Below, in pieces: positions 26,210 to 33,830 of a DNA stretch of 64,000 nt. The position numbers and the translations under genes are program-made. The DNA lies in NCBI GenBank assembly GCA_013289765.1, contig JABCZI010000002.1, positions 124,001 to 188,000 on the forward strand, read 5' to 3'. The notes below the pieces were generated by a model that worked only from the letters and a program-made list of their open reading frames with translations, made no database searches and was not told where the DNA came from. Numbering within the stretch: the stretch's first letter is position 1; each line of letters begins with the position of its first letter. This stretch comes from Acidobacteriota bacterium. Lineage in GTDB: Bacteria > Acidobacteriota > Terriglobia > Terriglobales > Acidobacteriaceae.

Positions 26210-26268
26210 GAAATTCCTCGCTCGCCAACGCTTGAAGCTCATCTCTGGCAACCGTACACTTATAGAAG

Positions 26269-27198
26269 ATGCATAGCCACGTTCACGGCGCAGGCAGTCC
26301 CAAGCGAGTCCTTAAAATCTCGTTGGGCGTAACCGCGGCCTACATCGTGCTGCTGGTGGTTGCAGGCATTCGTTCCCATTCGCTCGCATTACTCTCTGAA
26401 GCCGGACACAACCTTTCTGATTTTCTGGCTTTGCTGCTCTCTCTGGTAGCGGTTTACTTGCAATCGCGTCCGGCCAGTTCTACCAAGACCTATGGATACC
26501 ATCGCGCGGGAGTATTGGCCGCGCTGGTAAACGCGGTATCGCTGGTCGCAGTTTCCGTTTTCATTTTCTACGAGGCATTCCGGCGGCTCCAGCATCCTCA
26601 GCACGTTCAGGCCTCGGTGATGATGTGGGTTGCTGCTGCCGGGGTAGTGATGAACGGAGTGATTGCATTCCTGCTATACCGCTCGGGCGGCGACGTCAAC
26701 ATGCGCAGCGCGCTGCTGCACGAGGTTGGCGATACGCTCTCAACCGCCGCCGTCATTGCCGGAGGCTGGGCCATTATGCTTACGGGCAATTCGTGGATCG
26801 ATTCGGCACTGTCGTTGGGGATCGGAGTGCTGATCCTCTGGTCGGGATTCGGCATCGTCCGCGAGACTCTGAATATCTTGCTCGAAGGCACACCGCGCGG
26901 AGTGAAGCTTGAACTGGTCGAAAGCGCTATCCGCTCGATCGATGGCGTCAACGACGTCCACGACCTGCACTGCTGGAGTATCGGCTCGGAAACTCGCGCT
27001 CTCTCCTGTCACATCGCGATCGCCGACATTCCGCCCTCGGTCAGCGAACGCATCCTGCGCGACGTGAAGGACCGCCTGTATCAGCACTTCCGCATCGACC
27101 ACACCACCATCCAGTTCGAGCACGTGGAATGCGAAGTGGCCCATGGGTGCGTGATTCCGGTGGGCGAAAGCGAAGAGCATCAGCACCACGGCCACTAG
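26269..27198 (+). CDS. Cation diffusion facilitator (CzcD/ZitB-like) metal exporter
   Basis: A 309-residue CDF antiporter that exports Zn2+, Co2+ or a similar ion in exchange for protons. There are six TM helices in about residues 15-205. The intramembrane zinc site is formed by H47-x3-D51 (SEAGHNLSD) and H151-x3-D155 (LLHEVGDTLS), the HxxxD pair of Zn-CDF proteins. The cytoplasmic domain (about 210-295) contains VHDLHCWSIGSETRALSCHI and RIDHTTIQFEHVEC. Both ends are His-rich (MHSHVHG; EEHQHHGH), which suggests metal capture. The gene is monocistronic and convergent with the following toxin-antitoxin pair. Confidence 0.94.
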   Translation: MHSHVHGAGSPKRVLKISLGVTAAYIVLLVVAGIRSHSLALLSEAGHNLSDFLALLLSLVAVYLQSRPASSTKTYGYHRAGVLAALVNAVSLVAVSVFIFYEAFRRLQHPQHVQASVMMWVAAAGVVMNGVIAFLLYRSGGDVNMRSALLHEVGDTLSTAAVIAGGWAIMLTGNSWIDSALSLGIGVLILWSGFGIVRETLNILLEGTPRGVKLELVESAIRSIDGVNDVHDLHCWSIGSETRALSCHIAIADIPPSVSERILRDVKDRLYQHFRIDHTTIQFEHVECEVAHGCVIPVGESEEHQHHGH

Positions 27199-27214
27199 CG
27201 GCCTACCGTTACAC

Positions 27215-27493
27215 TTATGGCCAGTCTTGGGCGCCATGAAGGATACGAAGCACTTCTACGGCGTCTTCATGTAAGCGATAGATAGCGAGATACGGCAACC
27301 CAGTAAACACAAGTTCGCGCGTGTCCGGCTTTCGTCCTGTTCTTCCAAATTCCGGAAACTTGGCTAGCATCTCAATCTGATGATGGATTGAAAGCGCCAC
27401 ACGGCGGGCGGTGGCGCTGCCACCATGTCTTTCGATGTAGTCGCAGATGCTAGTGAAATCGTGAACGGCGGAGTCCGTCCAGCGAATGCGCAT
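27215..27493 (-). CDS. RelE/ParE-family toxin
   Basis: A 92-residue toxin-like protein: MRIRWTDSAVHDFTSICDYI at the start, RVALSIHHQIEMLAKFPEFG in the helical hairpin, GRTGRKPDTRELVFTGLPYL, and the characteristic ending VEVLRILHGAQDWP. This ending and the conserved Arg and Tyr residues place it in the ParE/RelE superfamily. Whether it is a ribosome-dependent RNase or a gyrase inhibitor is not decided by sequence; the ParE-like length and tail slightly favour gyrase. Its ATG overlaps the antitoxin stop by one base (TGATG), giving translational coupling. Confidence 0.88.
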   Translation of the reverse strand: MRIRWTDSAVHDFTSICDYIERHGGSATARRVALSIHHQIEMLAKFPEFGRTGRKPDTRELVFTGLPYLAIYRLHEDAVEVLRILHGAQDWP

Positions 27494-27717
27494 CAGCCTC
27501 GATACCGCTCATCGATCATCTTCCTGACGTCGGAGTGATCTACGAACTCGCCGCGGTCGGCTGAAGCAAGGCCTTTATCTACCTCGCGCAGGAACCATTC
27601 GTCGTAGTTCAACATACGTTCTACAGCTTCAACCACGAGCGCTTCACTCGCACGCCCTTGCTGCTCTGCCACACGGCCAAGCTTGGCCTGCAAATCGGGA
27701 TTAAGCGGAACTTCCAT
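27493..27717 (-). CDS. Ribbon-helix-helix-like antitoxin partner
   Basis: A 74-residue antitoxin directly upstream of the ParE/RelE-like toxin. MEVPLNPDLQAKLGRVAEQQ, then GRASEALVVEAVERML, reads as a short beta strand plus two helices of an RHH DNA-binding dimer. The C-terminal half (YDEWFLREVDKGLASADRGE) is the acidic toxin-binding region. A longer frame begins at 27807 inside the ligase gene; I prefer the ATG at 27717, which starts at the DNA-binding strand and lies 31 bases after the ligase stop. Autoregulation is likely, but no clear operator is visible. Confidence 0.8.
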   Translation of the reverse strand: MEVPLNPDLQAKLGRVAEQQGRASEALVVEAVERMLNYDEWFLREVDKGLASADRGEFVDHSDVRKMIDERYRG

Positions 27718-27748
27718 GTTTTCTAGGCTAGCACCAGGAAAGCCGCTG

Positions 27749-29455
27749 TCAACTGTTTGTTTGCTTTTCATAAATCTCCCGCGCCCGTTCAATGGTATCC
27801 GCGTCATCCGCCGATTTATCCGGCCTCAGCCGCACGATGCGCGGAAAGCGCAGCGCATAGCCGCTTTCGTGCCGGTCGGACTCCATCATGTTGTTGAACG
27901 CCACTTCCAGCACAATTTTCGGCTCGACCGTGCGCCGGAAGCCTTGATCTTCAATCGTGTGATCGAGAAACCACTTCGTCATGTCGGCAATCTCGACATC
28001 GGTCAGACCTGAGTAAGCCTTGCCAATGTTCACCAACTTATCTTTATTCGCGTCCCATACGGCAAATGTGTAATCGCTGAGCACACCAACGCGCTTGCCA
28101 TGCCCGTACTCGACCGCAGTCACGACCACGTCGAGCGTGGCCAACTCGCGCTTCATCTTCAGCCAAGATTTCCCGCGCTTGCCCGGCGAATAGGGCGACG
28201 CGAGACCTTTGATCATCAATCCTTCATTCCCCCGAGCCTGCGCGGCCGCGAAGAGTTCTTCCAGTTGCTCCGGCGAGTTGGCGTGAAACACGGGAGCGCG
28301 GATGACGCTGCCTGCCGAGCCTCCCTGCTCGTCTCCAAACGCCAACTTCCCTTGCATGCCGGTTTTTCTCCGTGCCTCTGTGTCTCCGTGGTGGGTTCTG
28401 TCTTTTGCGAGCAGCTCATCTAAAATCCGCCCACGCTCCCGCAACGGACGGTCAATCAGCAACTCCCCGCCCGCGTACAGAACATCGAACACCAGGTACG
28501 CCACGGGAATCTCGCGCAACATCCGCTCGCTGACCTTCTTGCGCCCCAGTCGCTGCTGCAGCACGCTGAACGGACGCGCCCGCCCCGGACACTCCCACGC
28601 TACAATCTCGCCATCCAAAATCGCATCCCGCGCTAATCCCGCCAGCGCATCCGGCAATTCTGGAAACGATTCCGTAATCTCATCGCGCGTTCGGGAAAAG
28701 AACTTCACTTCCCCACCGGAAACATGCGCCTGGGCTCGAATGCCGTCGTACTTATCCTCCACCGCCGCCTCGGCAAAATAGCTAAGCCCCTCTTCCGCAG
28801 ATTCGATGGGGCTAGCCAGCATGAATCCCAGAGGATGAAACATTCTCATCTTCGCTTCCGCCAGCCTACTTTCAACGGCCAGCCTCAAGGTTTCTCCAAT
28901 ATCCCCCAAAAGCATGTTTGCCCGCTGCACTGCCGCGAGAGTGCTGCCGTATGCTTTCGCAATCGCCTCTTCGACCAGACTTTCCTTCAGCCCAATCCGT
29001 AGATCTCCGGTCATGATCTTCACAATGTATTTCGCTTCAAGCGGCGTCGCCAGTTCCAACATTTCGCGAACGAGAATGGTTTTGGCCGCAGCCCCCCGGG
29101 CCTTCGCAATCTGGCGGAAACCTGCGCTCACTTCCACCACATTCAGGTCTTTTACAGTTCGTCCGGGAAGCACCTCCGCAGCCACCGATCCCAGGTCTCC
29201 ATGCTTCCGGTATGCCGTGTTGAGCGCTGGTGCAACTTTCCCCGAGAGTTCCTCAACGACGCGCCAGAGCAGCGCTCCGCCCACTTGTAGCGTGGCTTCC
29301 TCCCATGCAGGGAACGGCCTGCCGGAAAGAAATACGACCGACACCGCCGCCTCGTCGCTGCTGCACGACTTCAGGTAGTCAGCCACAATCGTCGTCTTCT
29401 GCAACTTCTTGGTGGTCGAGGCAATCGCCTCGCAGGTTTCTGCAAGCTTGCGCAT
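27749..29455 (-). CDS. ATP-dependent DNA ligase
   Basis: A 568-residue ATP-dependent ligase of the archaeal/eukaryal DNA ligase I type, distinct from NAD-dependent LigA. The N-terminal DNA-binding domain covers about 1-200 (VKIMTGDLRIGLKESLVEEA). The adenylated Lys235 is in EDKYDGIRAQ. Motif III-IV regions are DAILDGEIVAWE and AYLVFDVLY; motif V is EGLMIKGLASPYSPGKRGKS, then WLKMK. The OB domain follows (DVVVTAVEYGHGKRVG). A repeat-derived segment, DRTHHGDTEARRK, is inserted in frame at about 352-364 between conserved blocks. A role in DNA repair is inferred. It is followed on the same strand by the toxin-antitoxin pair. Confidence 0.94.
   Translation of the reverse strand: MRKLAETCEAIASTTKKLQKTTIVADYLKSCSSDEAAVSVVFLSGRPFPAWEEATLQVGGALLWRVVEELSGKVAPALNTAYRKHGDLGSVAAEVLPGRTVKDLNVVEVSAGFRQIAKARGAAAKTILVREMLELATPLEAKYIVKIMTGDLRIGLKESLVEEAIAKAYGSTLAAVQRANMLLGDIGETLRLAVESRLAEAKMRMFHPLGFMLASPIESAEEGLSYFAEAAVEDKYDGIRAQAHVSGGEVKFFSRTRDEITESFPELPDALAGLARDAILDGEIVAWECPGRARPFSVLQQRLGRKKVSERMLREIPVAYLVFDVLYAGGELLIDRPLRERGRILDELLAKDRTHHGDTEARRKTGMQGKLAFGDEQGGSAGSVIRAPVFHANSPEQLEELFAAAQARGNEGLMIKGLASPYSPGKRGKSWLKMKRELATLDVVVTAVEYGHGKRVGVLSDYTFAVWDANKDKLVNIGKAYSGLTDVEIADMTKWFLDHTIEDQGFRRTVEPKIVLEVAFNNMMESDRHESGYALRFPRIVRLRPDKSADDADTIERAREIYEKQTNS
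28368..28402. repeat. Dispersed-type repeat lying in frame inside the DNA ligase gene
   Basis: The plus-strand stretch around CCTCTGTGTCTCCGTGGTGG resembles a repeat that is common between genes of many environmental bacteria. Here it is read on the minus strand as THHGDTEARR in a loop of the ligase without breaking the frame. Confidence 0.6.
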
Positions 29456-29629
29456 GGAACTAGAAGTCTAAGATGCGTCGAGAGTAAAACGGATGACCTT
29501 CTTGCTTCGCCCGCTCTAAATCCTTAGTTAACTATCCCTTAGCCATCGCGGATTCAAGTGGGAAGCCTCTCACCCCCTGTGATAACCTAGGGTTTGCCGC
29601 TTTTCCGGCCTGCGGAGCATCCAATCACC

Positions 29630-30706
29630 GTGCGTTCCTTGCGAAATTTTGTGCGTTTCCTGGTGGCGGTGCAGCTTTTGCCCGCGCTCGAGAGTGGCGA
29701 AGAAACCCTCGTAGGCGGCCAAGCGGTGCTCGAAGGCGTCATGATGCGCTCCCCCCATGCTTGGGCAATCGCCTGCCGCAAGCCTACCGGCGAAGTGGTA
29801 ACCATGAGCGAACCGCTCGAGCGTCCCTCCGAAAAACATAAATGGATGGCTTGGCCTATCGTCCGCGGAGTCATGACTCTCGGCTACGCTATGTCGCTCG
29901 GCTACCGCGCTCTGCGCTTTTCCGCCAACGTCGCCATCGAAGACGCGATGCAGAACGAGAATACAGATGTAGCGACAGCCGCCTCGGCTGTCCCGCCGAA
30001 GCGAAGCGAGGCGGAACTCATCCTGACAGACTCGTCCAAAACGCAGACTCGCGAAAAAGCCGCCGCCATCAGTGGATGGCTGGCCGCAGCGAACGTCGTC
30101 ATCTCGCTCGCATTCTTCATCTTCATGTACAAGTACTTGCCTCTGCTAGCGGCCACCGAACTCAAGAAGGCAAATCCTGCGCTCGGTGGCCAGATCATGT
30201 TCAACCTGGTCGACGGCGCGGTTCGGCTGATCCTGTTCCTGCTCTTCATCTGGGGAGTCTCATTGTTTCCCGATATCCGCCGCGTCTATCAATACCACGG
30301 TGCGGAGCACAAGACGGTTTTCGCATTCGAGAATGGCGACCCGCTTGAAACCGCAGCGGTACAGAAATATTCAACATTCCATCCCCGCTGCGGCACCAGT
30401 TTCCTGATGACCGTGATGCTGATCTCGATCGGCTTCTACATGCTGGTTCCGTTCACCACGTTCTGGGCGCGCTTCGCGTCGCGCATCGTTTTGCTGCCGG
30501 TGATCGCCGGGGTCTCGTATGAAATCATCCGCTTTGCGGCGAAGCATCGGGGCTCGCTCTTCGCCCTGATGACCACTCCCGGCCTCTGGCTGCAGCGCAT
30601 CACCACTCAGCCTCCGTCCGATGAAATGGCTCAGTGCGCCATCGCTGCGCTTGACCAAGCCATGCTGCTGGAAAAAGATCACGGCGGAGAATTGGTCATT
30701 GCCTAG
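29630..30706 (+). CDS. yqhQ: DUF1385 (YqhQ-like) membrane protein
   Basis: A 358-residue member of the DUF1385/YqhQ family. The signature VGGQAVLEGVMMRSPHAWAI is near residues 23-42, followed by RGVMTLGYAMSLGYRALRFS. TM helices are near 140-165 and 185-210. FPDIRRVYQYHGAEHKTVFA and RCGTSFLMTVML are conserved blocks, with more TM helices after. Function is not established. GTG 29630 has GCGGAG 10 bases upstream; TTG 29594 is an alternative. A palindromic repeat encodes AVPPKRSEAEL in a variable cytoplasmic stretch (about 113-128). In many bacteria yqhQ sits directly before prfA; here a four-helix-bundle cassette separates them. Confidence 0.9.
   Translation: MRSLRNFVRFLVAVQLLPALESGEETLVGGQAVLEGVMMRSPHAWAIACRKPTGEVVTMSEPLERPSEKHKWMAWPIVRGVMTLGYAMSLGYRALRFSANVAIEDAMQNENTDVATAASAVPPKRSEAELILTDSSKTQTREKAAAISGWLAAANVVISLAFFIFMYKYLPLLAATELKKANPALGGQIMFNLVDGAVRLILFLLFIWGVSLFPDIRRVYQYHGAEHKTVFAFENGDPLETAAVQKYSTFHPRCGTSFLMTVMLISIGFYMLVPFTTFWARFASRIVLLPVIAGVSYEIIRFAAKHRGSLFALMTTPGLWLQRITTQPPSDEMAQCAIAALDQAMLLEKDHGGELVIA
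29967..30014. repeat. Palindromic repeat pair in frame inside yqhQ
   Basis: GACAGCC (29974-29980) pairs with GGCTGTC (29986-29992), and CCGCC (29993-29997) with GGCGG (30010-30014) around a GCGAAGCGA loop. The first 27 bases differ by two substitutions and one missing base from the intergenic copies at 49033 and 63816. The open frame is kept. Confidence 0.8.
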
Positions 30707-30727
30707 GGTTCCCACCCCGGGAAACCA

Positions 30728-31204
30728 GTCGTTGGTCGCTCGTCGTTAGTCGTTGGCCTCTCACACGTCGGGATTTAGTCTTCTTGAGAGGTATTTAACA
30801 TGTCAGCATCTTTCAAGGATTTGCGCGTTTGGCAGGAAGCGATGAAATTCGCAGTGGAAGTTTATCGAGTAACGTCGGAGTTTCCCCGGCACGAGTTGTA
30901 CGACCTGAGCCAGCAATTACGCCGGGCAGCGGTATCGGTGCCGAGCAACATCGCAGAAGGAAAGGGTAATCAGATCCGACCGCGAGTTTGGACATTTCTT
31001 GCTTCATGCTCGAGGATCGTTGTTGGAAGTACAAACGCAAGTTATGATCGCACCAGAATTACAATACTTGGAAAGCGAAGATGCAAAGCAGCTGTTAGCA
31101 TCGGCAGACGCCATAGGCCGCAGTTTGAACAGCCTAATCAATTCGATAAATCTGAAGGCAGCCTGAAGCGAAAGGCCAACGACTAACGACCAGCGACTAA
31201 CGAC
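30728..31204. mobile_element. 31-bp inverted repeat bounding a four-helix-bundle gene (candidate non-autonomous element)
   Basis: The left arm 30728-30758 (starting GTCGTTGGTCGCTCGTCG) and the reverse complement of the right arm 31174-31204 match at 29 of 31 positions. The 415 bases between contain only a frameshifted four-helix-bundle gene. Words of the arm recur near 14978-15045 without cargo. The right arm ends one base before the prfA ATG. No transposase or target-site duplication is visible. Confidence 0.65.
30800..31166 (+). pseudogene. Four-helix bundle protein (23S rRNA intervening-sequence-protein type), frameshifted
   Basis: The first ~57 codons are typical of the S23/four-helix bundle family (TIGR02436-like): SFKDLRVWQEAMKFAVEVYR, then DLSQQLRRAAVSVPSNIAEG. 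After GKGN near 30970 the frame is lost. The expected continuation RSDREFGHFLLHARGSLLEV, then the C-terminal helix ESEDAKQLLASADAIGRSLN, is present in the next frame and stops at the TGA at 31164. One extra base (or two missing) around AATCAGA explains it. Read straight, the frame gives an unrelated 128-residue product. It could be a true inactivation or a sequencing error. The gene lies between 31-bp inverted repeats. Confidence 0.85.
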
Positions 31205-31205
31205 G

Positions 31206-32285
31206 ATGTTTGAACGCCTAGACCAAATCGAAGCCCGCTACGAAGAGCTCACCAGCGCTCTCGCTTCGCCGGATATTGTCAACGACTCGGCGAAATACCA
31301 GAAGACCGCCAAGGCGCACAGCGAAGTTGCGCCAATCGTCGAAAAGTATCGCGAGTATAAAGATCTGACGCGGGGCATTGCCGAAAGCAAAGCCATGCTT
31401 GTCGACGAGAAGGATCCCGAGATGCGCGCCTATGCACAGGAGGAACTCAACCGGCTGGAGCCGCGGGTCGCCGCCATCGAAGAAGAATTGAAGGTGCTGT
31501 TGCTGCCAAAAGATCCCAACGACGAGAAAAATATTATTCTCGAAATCCGCGCTGGCACAGGTGGGGACGAAGCCACCCTCTTCGCTGCCGAAATCTTTCG
31601 CATGTACACACGCTACGCCGAGACCCAGCGCTGGAAGGTCGAGGTGCTCTCTTCGTCGGAATCCTCGGCTGGTGGTTTGAAAGAAGTTATCGCCATCATC
31701 GAAGGGCACCGCGTCTTCTCGCAATTGAAGTACGAAAGCGGAGTGCATCGCGTGCAACGCGTTCCCGCCACCGAGCAGCAGGGTCGCGTTCACACCTCGG
31801 CCGTTACAGTGGCTGTGCTGCCCGAGGCCGAAGACGTCGATATCAAAATCGAGGCGAAGGACTTGCGCATCGACACTTTCTGCTCGTCGGGTCCAGGCGG
31901 CCAGTCGGTGAATACGACCTATTCAGCGGTTCGCATTACCCACATTCCCACCAATACCGTCGTGAGCTGCCAGGACGAGAAATCGCAGATCAAGAATCGC
32001 GAGAAAGGCATGCGCGTACTGCGCTCGCGTCTCTACGAGATCGAAATGGAAAAGCAGCAGCAGGCGTTGGCTAAAGAGCGTAAGGCCATGGTGGGATCCG
32101 GCGACCGCAGCGAAAAGATCCGCACCTATAACTTCCCGCAGAACCGCGTCACCGACCACCGCATCGGCTTCACCCTGCACCAGCTCGAAGCTGTGATGGA
32201 TGGCAAACTCCAGCCGCTCTTTGAGGCCCTGACCACACACTACCAGGCGGAAAAGTTAAAGCAGGAAGCGGCTAGCGTCGTATAA
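31206..32285 (+). CDS. prfA: Peptide chain release factor 1
   Basis: RF1 ends translation at UAA and UAG. At 359 residues it is standard length. The GGQ loop [20 protein letters not shown] lies near residue 230 and drives peptidyl-tRNA hydrolysis. The codon-reading motif PAT is in [20 protein letters not shown], marking it as RF1 rather than RF2. The N-terminal coiled-coil domain and the C-terminal [20 protein letters not shown] are intact. The ATG at 31206 has no Shine-Dalgarno: an inverted-repeat arm ends one base upstream. prmC, whose product methylates the GGQ glutamine, is two genes downstream, with a tspO-like gene between. Confidence 0.98.
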   Translation: MFERLDQIEARYEELTSALASPDIVNDSAKYQKTAKAHSEVAPIVEKYREYKDLTRGIAESKAMLVDEKDPEMRAYAQEELNRLEPRVAAIEEELKVLLLPKDPNDEKNIILEIRAGTGGDEATLFAAEIFRMYTRYAETQRWKVEVLSSSESSAGGLKEVIAIIEGHRVFSQLKYESGVHRVQRVPATEQQGRVHTSAVTVAVLPEAEDVDIKIEAKDLRIDTFCSSGPGGQSVNTTYSAVRITHIPTNTVVSCQDEKSQIKNREKGMRVLRSRLYEIEMEKQQQALAKERKAMVGSGDRSEKIRTYNFPQNRVTDHRIGFTLHQLEAVMDGKLQPLFEALTTHYQAEKLKQEAASVV

Positions 32286-32358
32286 GCAAGCGCCGGCTTC
32301 CAGCGCGACGACGACTTGACACAACCCGAATCCTAGTTCCAGCACCCAATTTTGACTT

Positions 32359-32862
32359 ATGCCGAGACCATTTTCCCGCCCCTTGCTCGTCCTGGCTGGA
32401 TTCGGATTGGCGACCGCAGGTGCAGCCTGGTACGGTTCCCATTACAGCCAAAAAAATCGCGACCGATGGTACCGGCAGCTCGACAAGCCCAGCTTCACGC
32501 CGCCAGATGCGGTATTTCCCGCGGTGTGGACCTCGCTCTATGCCTTGATCGCCTGGTCAGGATGGCGTGTTTGGTGCGCCGCCCCGTCGCGGCATCGCAC
32601 TGCGGCATTACGTCTCTGGATTTCACAACTCGTCACAAATGCGAAGTGGTCCAAGCTTTTCTTTGATGAGCATCGGCTGGGCATGGCTCTCGCGGACTCG
32701 ATTGCGTTGGAAGGCGAAATTTGTTCTTACATCAACGCCGCGAGAAAAGTGGACCGCGCCGCAGCCGCAGCTTTCGTTCCATATGCCGCATGGGTCGCCT
32801 TTGCCACGGTTCTGAACGCCGAAATCGTCCGCCGCAATCTGTTCCTTCGTTCAAAAATATAG
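32359..32862 (+). CDS. TspO/MBR family (tryptophan-rich sensory protein-like) membrane protein
   Basis: A 167-residue membrane protein of the TspO/peripheral benzodiazepine receptor family, which binds porphyrins and other ligands. WYRQLDKPSFTPPDAVFPAV, then WTSLYALIAWSGWRVW, is the conserved TM1-TM2 region (WY..L.KPsf.PP...F...W). QLVTNAKWSKLFFDEHRLGM matches the TM3-TM4 QL.lN..Ws..FF segment, and PYAAWVAFATVLNAEIVRRN matches the TM5 signature PY..W..fA..LN. Five TM helices fit the family. It sits between prfA and prmC with short gaps and is probably co-transcribed; a functional link to termination is not expected. Confidence 0.85.
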   Translation: MPRPFSRPLLVLAGFGLATAGAAWYGSHYSQKNRDRWYRQLDKPSFTPPDAVFPAVWTSLYALIAWSGWRVWCAAPSRHRTAALRLWISQLVTNAKWSKLFFDEHRLGMALADSIALEGEICSYINAARKVDRAAAAAFVPYAAWVAFATVLNAEIVRRNLFLRSKI

Positions 32863-32923
32863 CTTCTGCGATTTATCATCGCCGTTGGCCCTTCGCAGCG
32901 TTCCCATGTGGTGAAATGGTCCT

Positions 32924-33769
32924 GTGCAGCTCAGACAGATCCTAAGTTCGGCAGTGTCCCGCCTCACCGCCGAGAATGTTCCCTCGCCACGCCTGAACGC
33001 TGAATTGCTATTGATGTTCACGCTCAGCTGCGACCGCGCGTATCTTTACGCTCATCCGGAGCGCGAACTCAGCGCCGATGAAAATAATCGCTATGACGAT
33101 GCGCTCGCTACTCGTATACAGGGCGTTCCGGCTCAATACATCACTGGTCATCAGGAATTCTGGGGCATGGATCTCATTGTCACCCCCGCCGTCCTGATCC
33201 CGCGCCCCGAGACCGAACATTTAATAGAAACCACTCTGGATCGTGTTCAAGTATCTCCACTCGCCGCGCCTCTCCGCATTGCCGACATCGGCACCGGCTC
33301 TGGCTGCATTGCGCTAGCGCTTGCCAAAGAATTACCTGAAGCCGAGATATATGCGACTGATATTTCAACCGCTGCGCTTGAGGTAGCCCGCGCCAACGCC
33401 AGCCGCCACCAATTGGAATCACGCATTCGTTTTCTTGAAGCGGACCTTTTGGCTGGCATCGAGGCCAACTCCTTCGACTTCGTCATTTCTAACCCACCTT
33501 ACGTGGGCGAATCCGAAGAAGATCATGTTCAACTCGAAGTGCGAAAGTTCGAACCCCGCAACGCTGTATTCGCCGGCCCAACGGGAACAGAAGTCATCGC
33601 GCGTCTCATCCCGCAAGCTCGCGCCGCTCTCAAACCGGGGGGCTGGCTGGTGATGGAGGTTAGCGGCACGATCGTTGAATCGGTGAAGGGCTTGCTGTCC
33701 GAATGGGATGACCTGCGCGTAAACGTGGATTTGCAATCGATTCCGCGCGTGATACTGGCGCGGAAATGA
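32924..33769 (+). CDS. prmC: PrmC, release factor glutamine N5-methyltransferase
   Basis: PrmC methylates the Gln of the GGQ motif in release factors with SAM. The 281 residues carry the N-terminal helical domain (AYLYAHPERELSADE), then YITGHQEFWGMDLIVTPAVL and IPRPETEHL. The SAM motif is RIADIGTGSGCIALALAKEL and the catalytic NPPY is at 190-193 (VISNPPYVGESEE). The GTG at 32924 gives the expected N-terminus MQLRQILSSAVSRL. Clustering with prfA matches the enzyme to its substrate. Confidence 0.96.
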   Translation: MQLRQILSSAVSRLTAENVPSPRLNAELLLMFTLSCDRAYLYAHPERELSADENNRYDDALATRIQGVPAQYITGHQEFWGMDLIVTPAVLIPRPETEHLIETTLDRVQVSPLAAPLRIADIGTGSGCIALALAKELPEAEIYATDISTAALEVARANASRHQLESRIRFLEADLLAGIEANSFDFVISNPPYVGESEEDHVQLEVRKFEPRNAVFAGPTGTEVIARLIPQARAALKPGGWLVMEVSGTIVESVKGLLSEWDDLRVNVDLQSIPRVILARK

Positions 33770-33830
33770 GCAAGGAATGTCCGTGAGGAATAAGCAGGGC
33801 CTAGCTCTTGCCAACCGCGGAGGCTGATGC

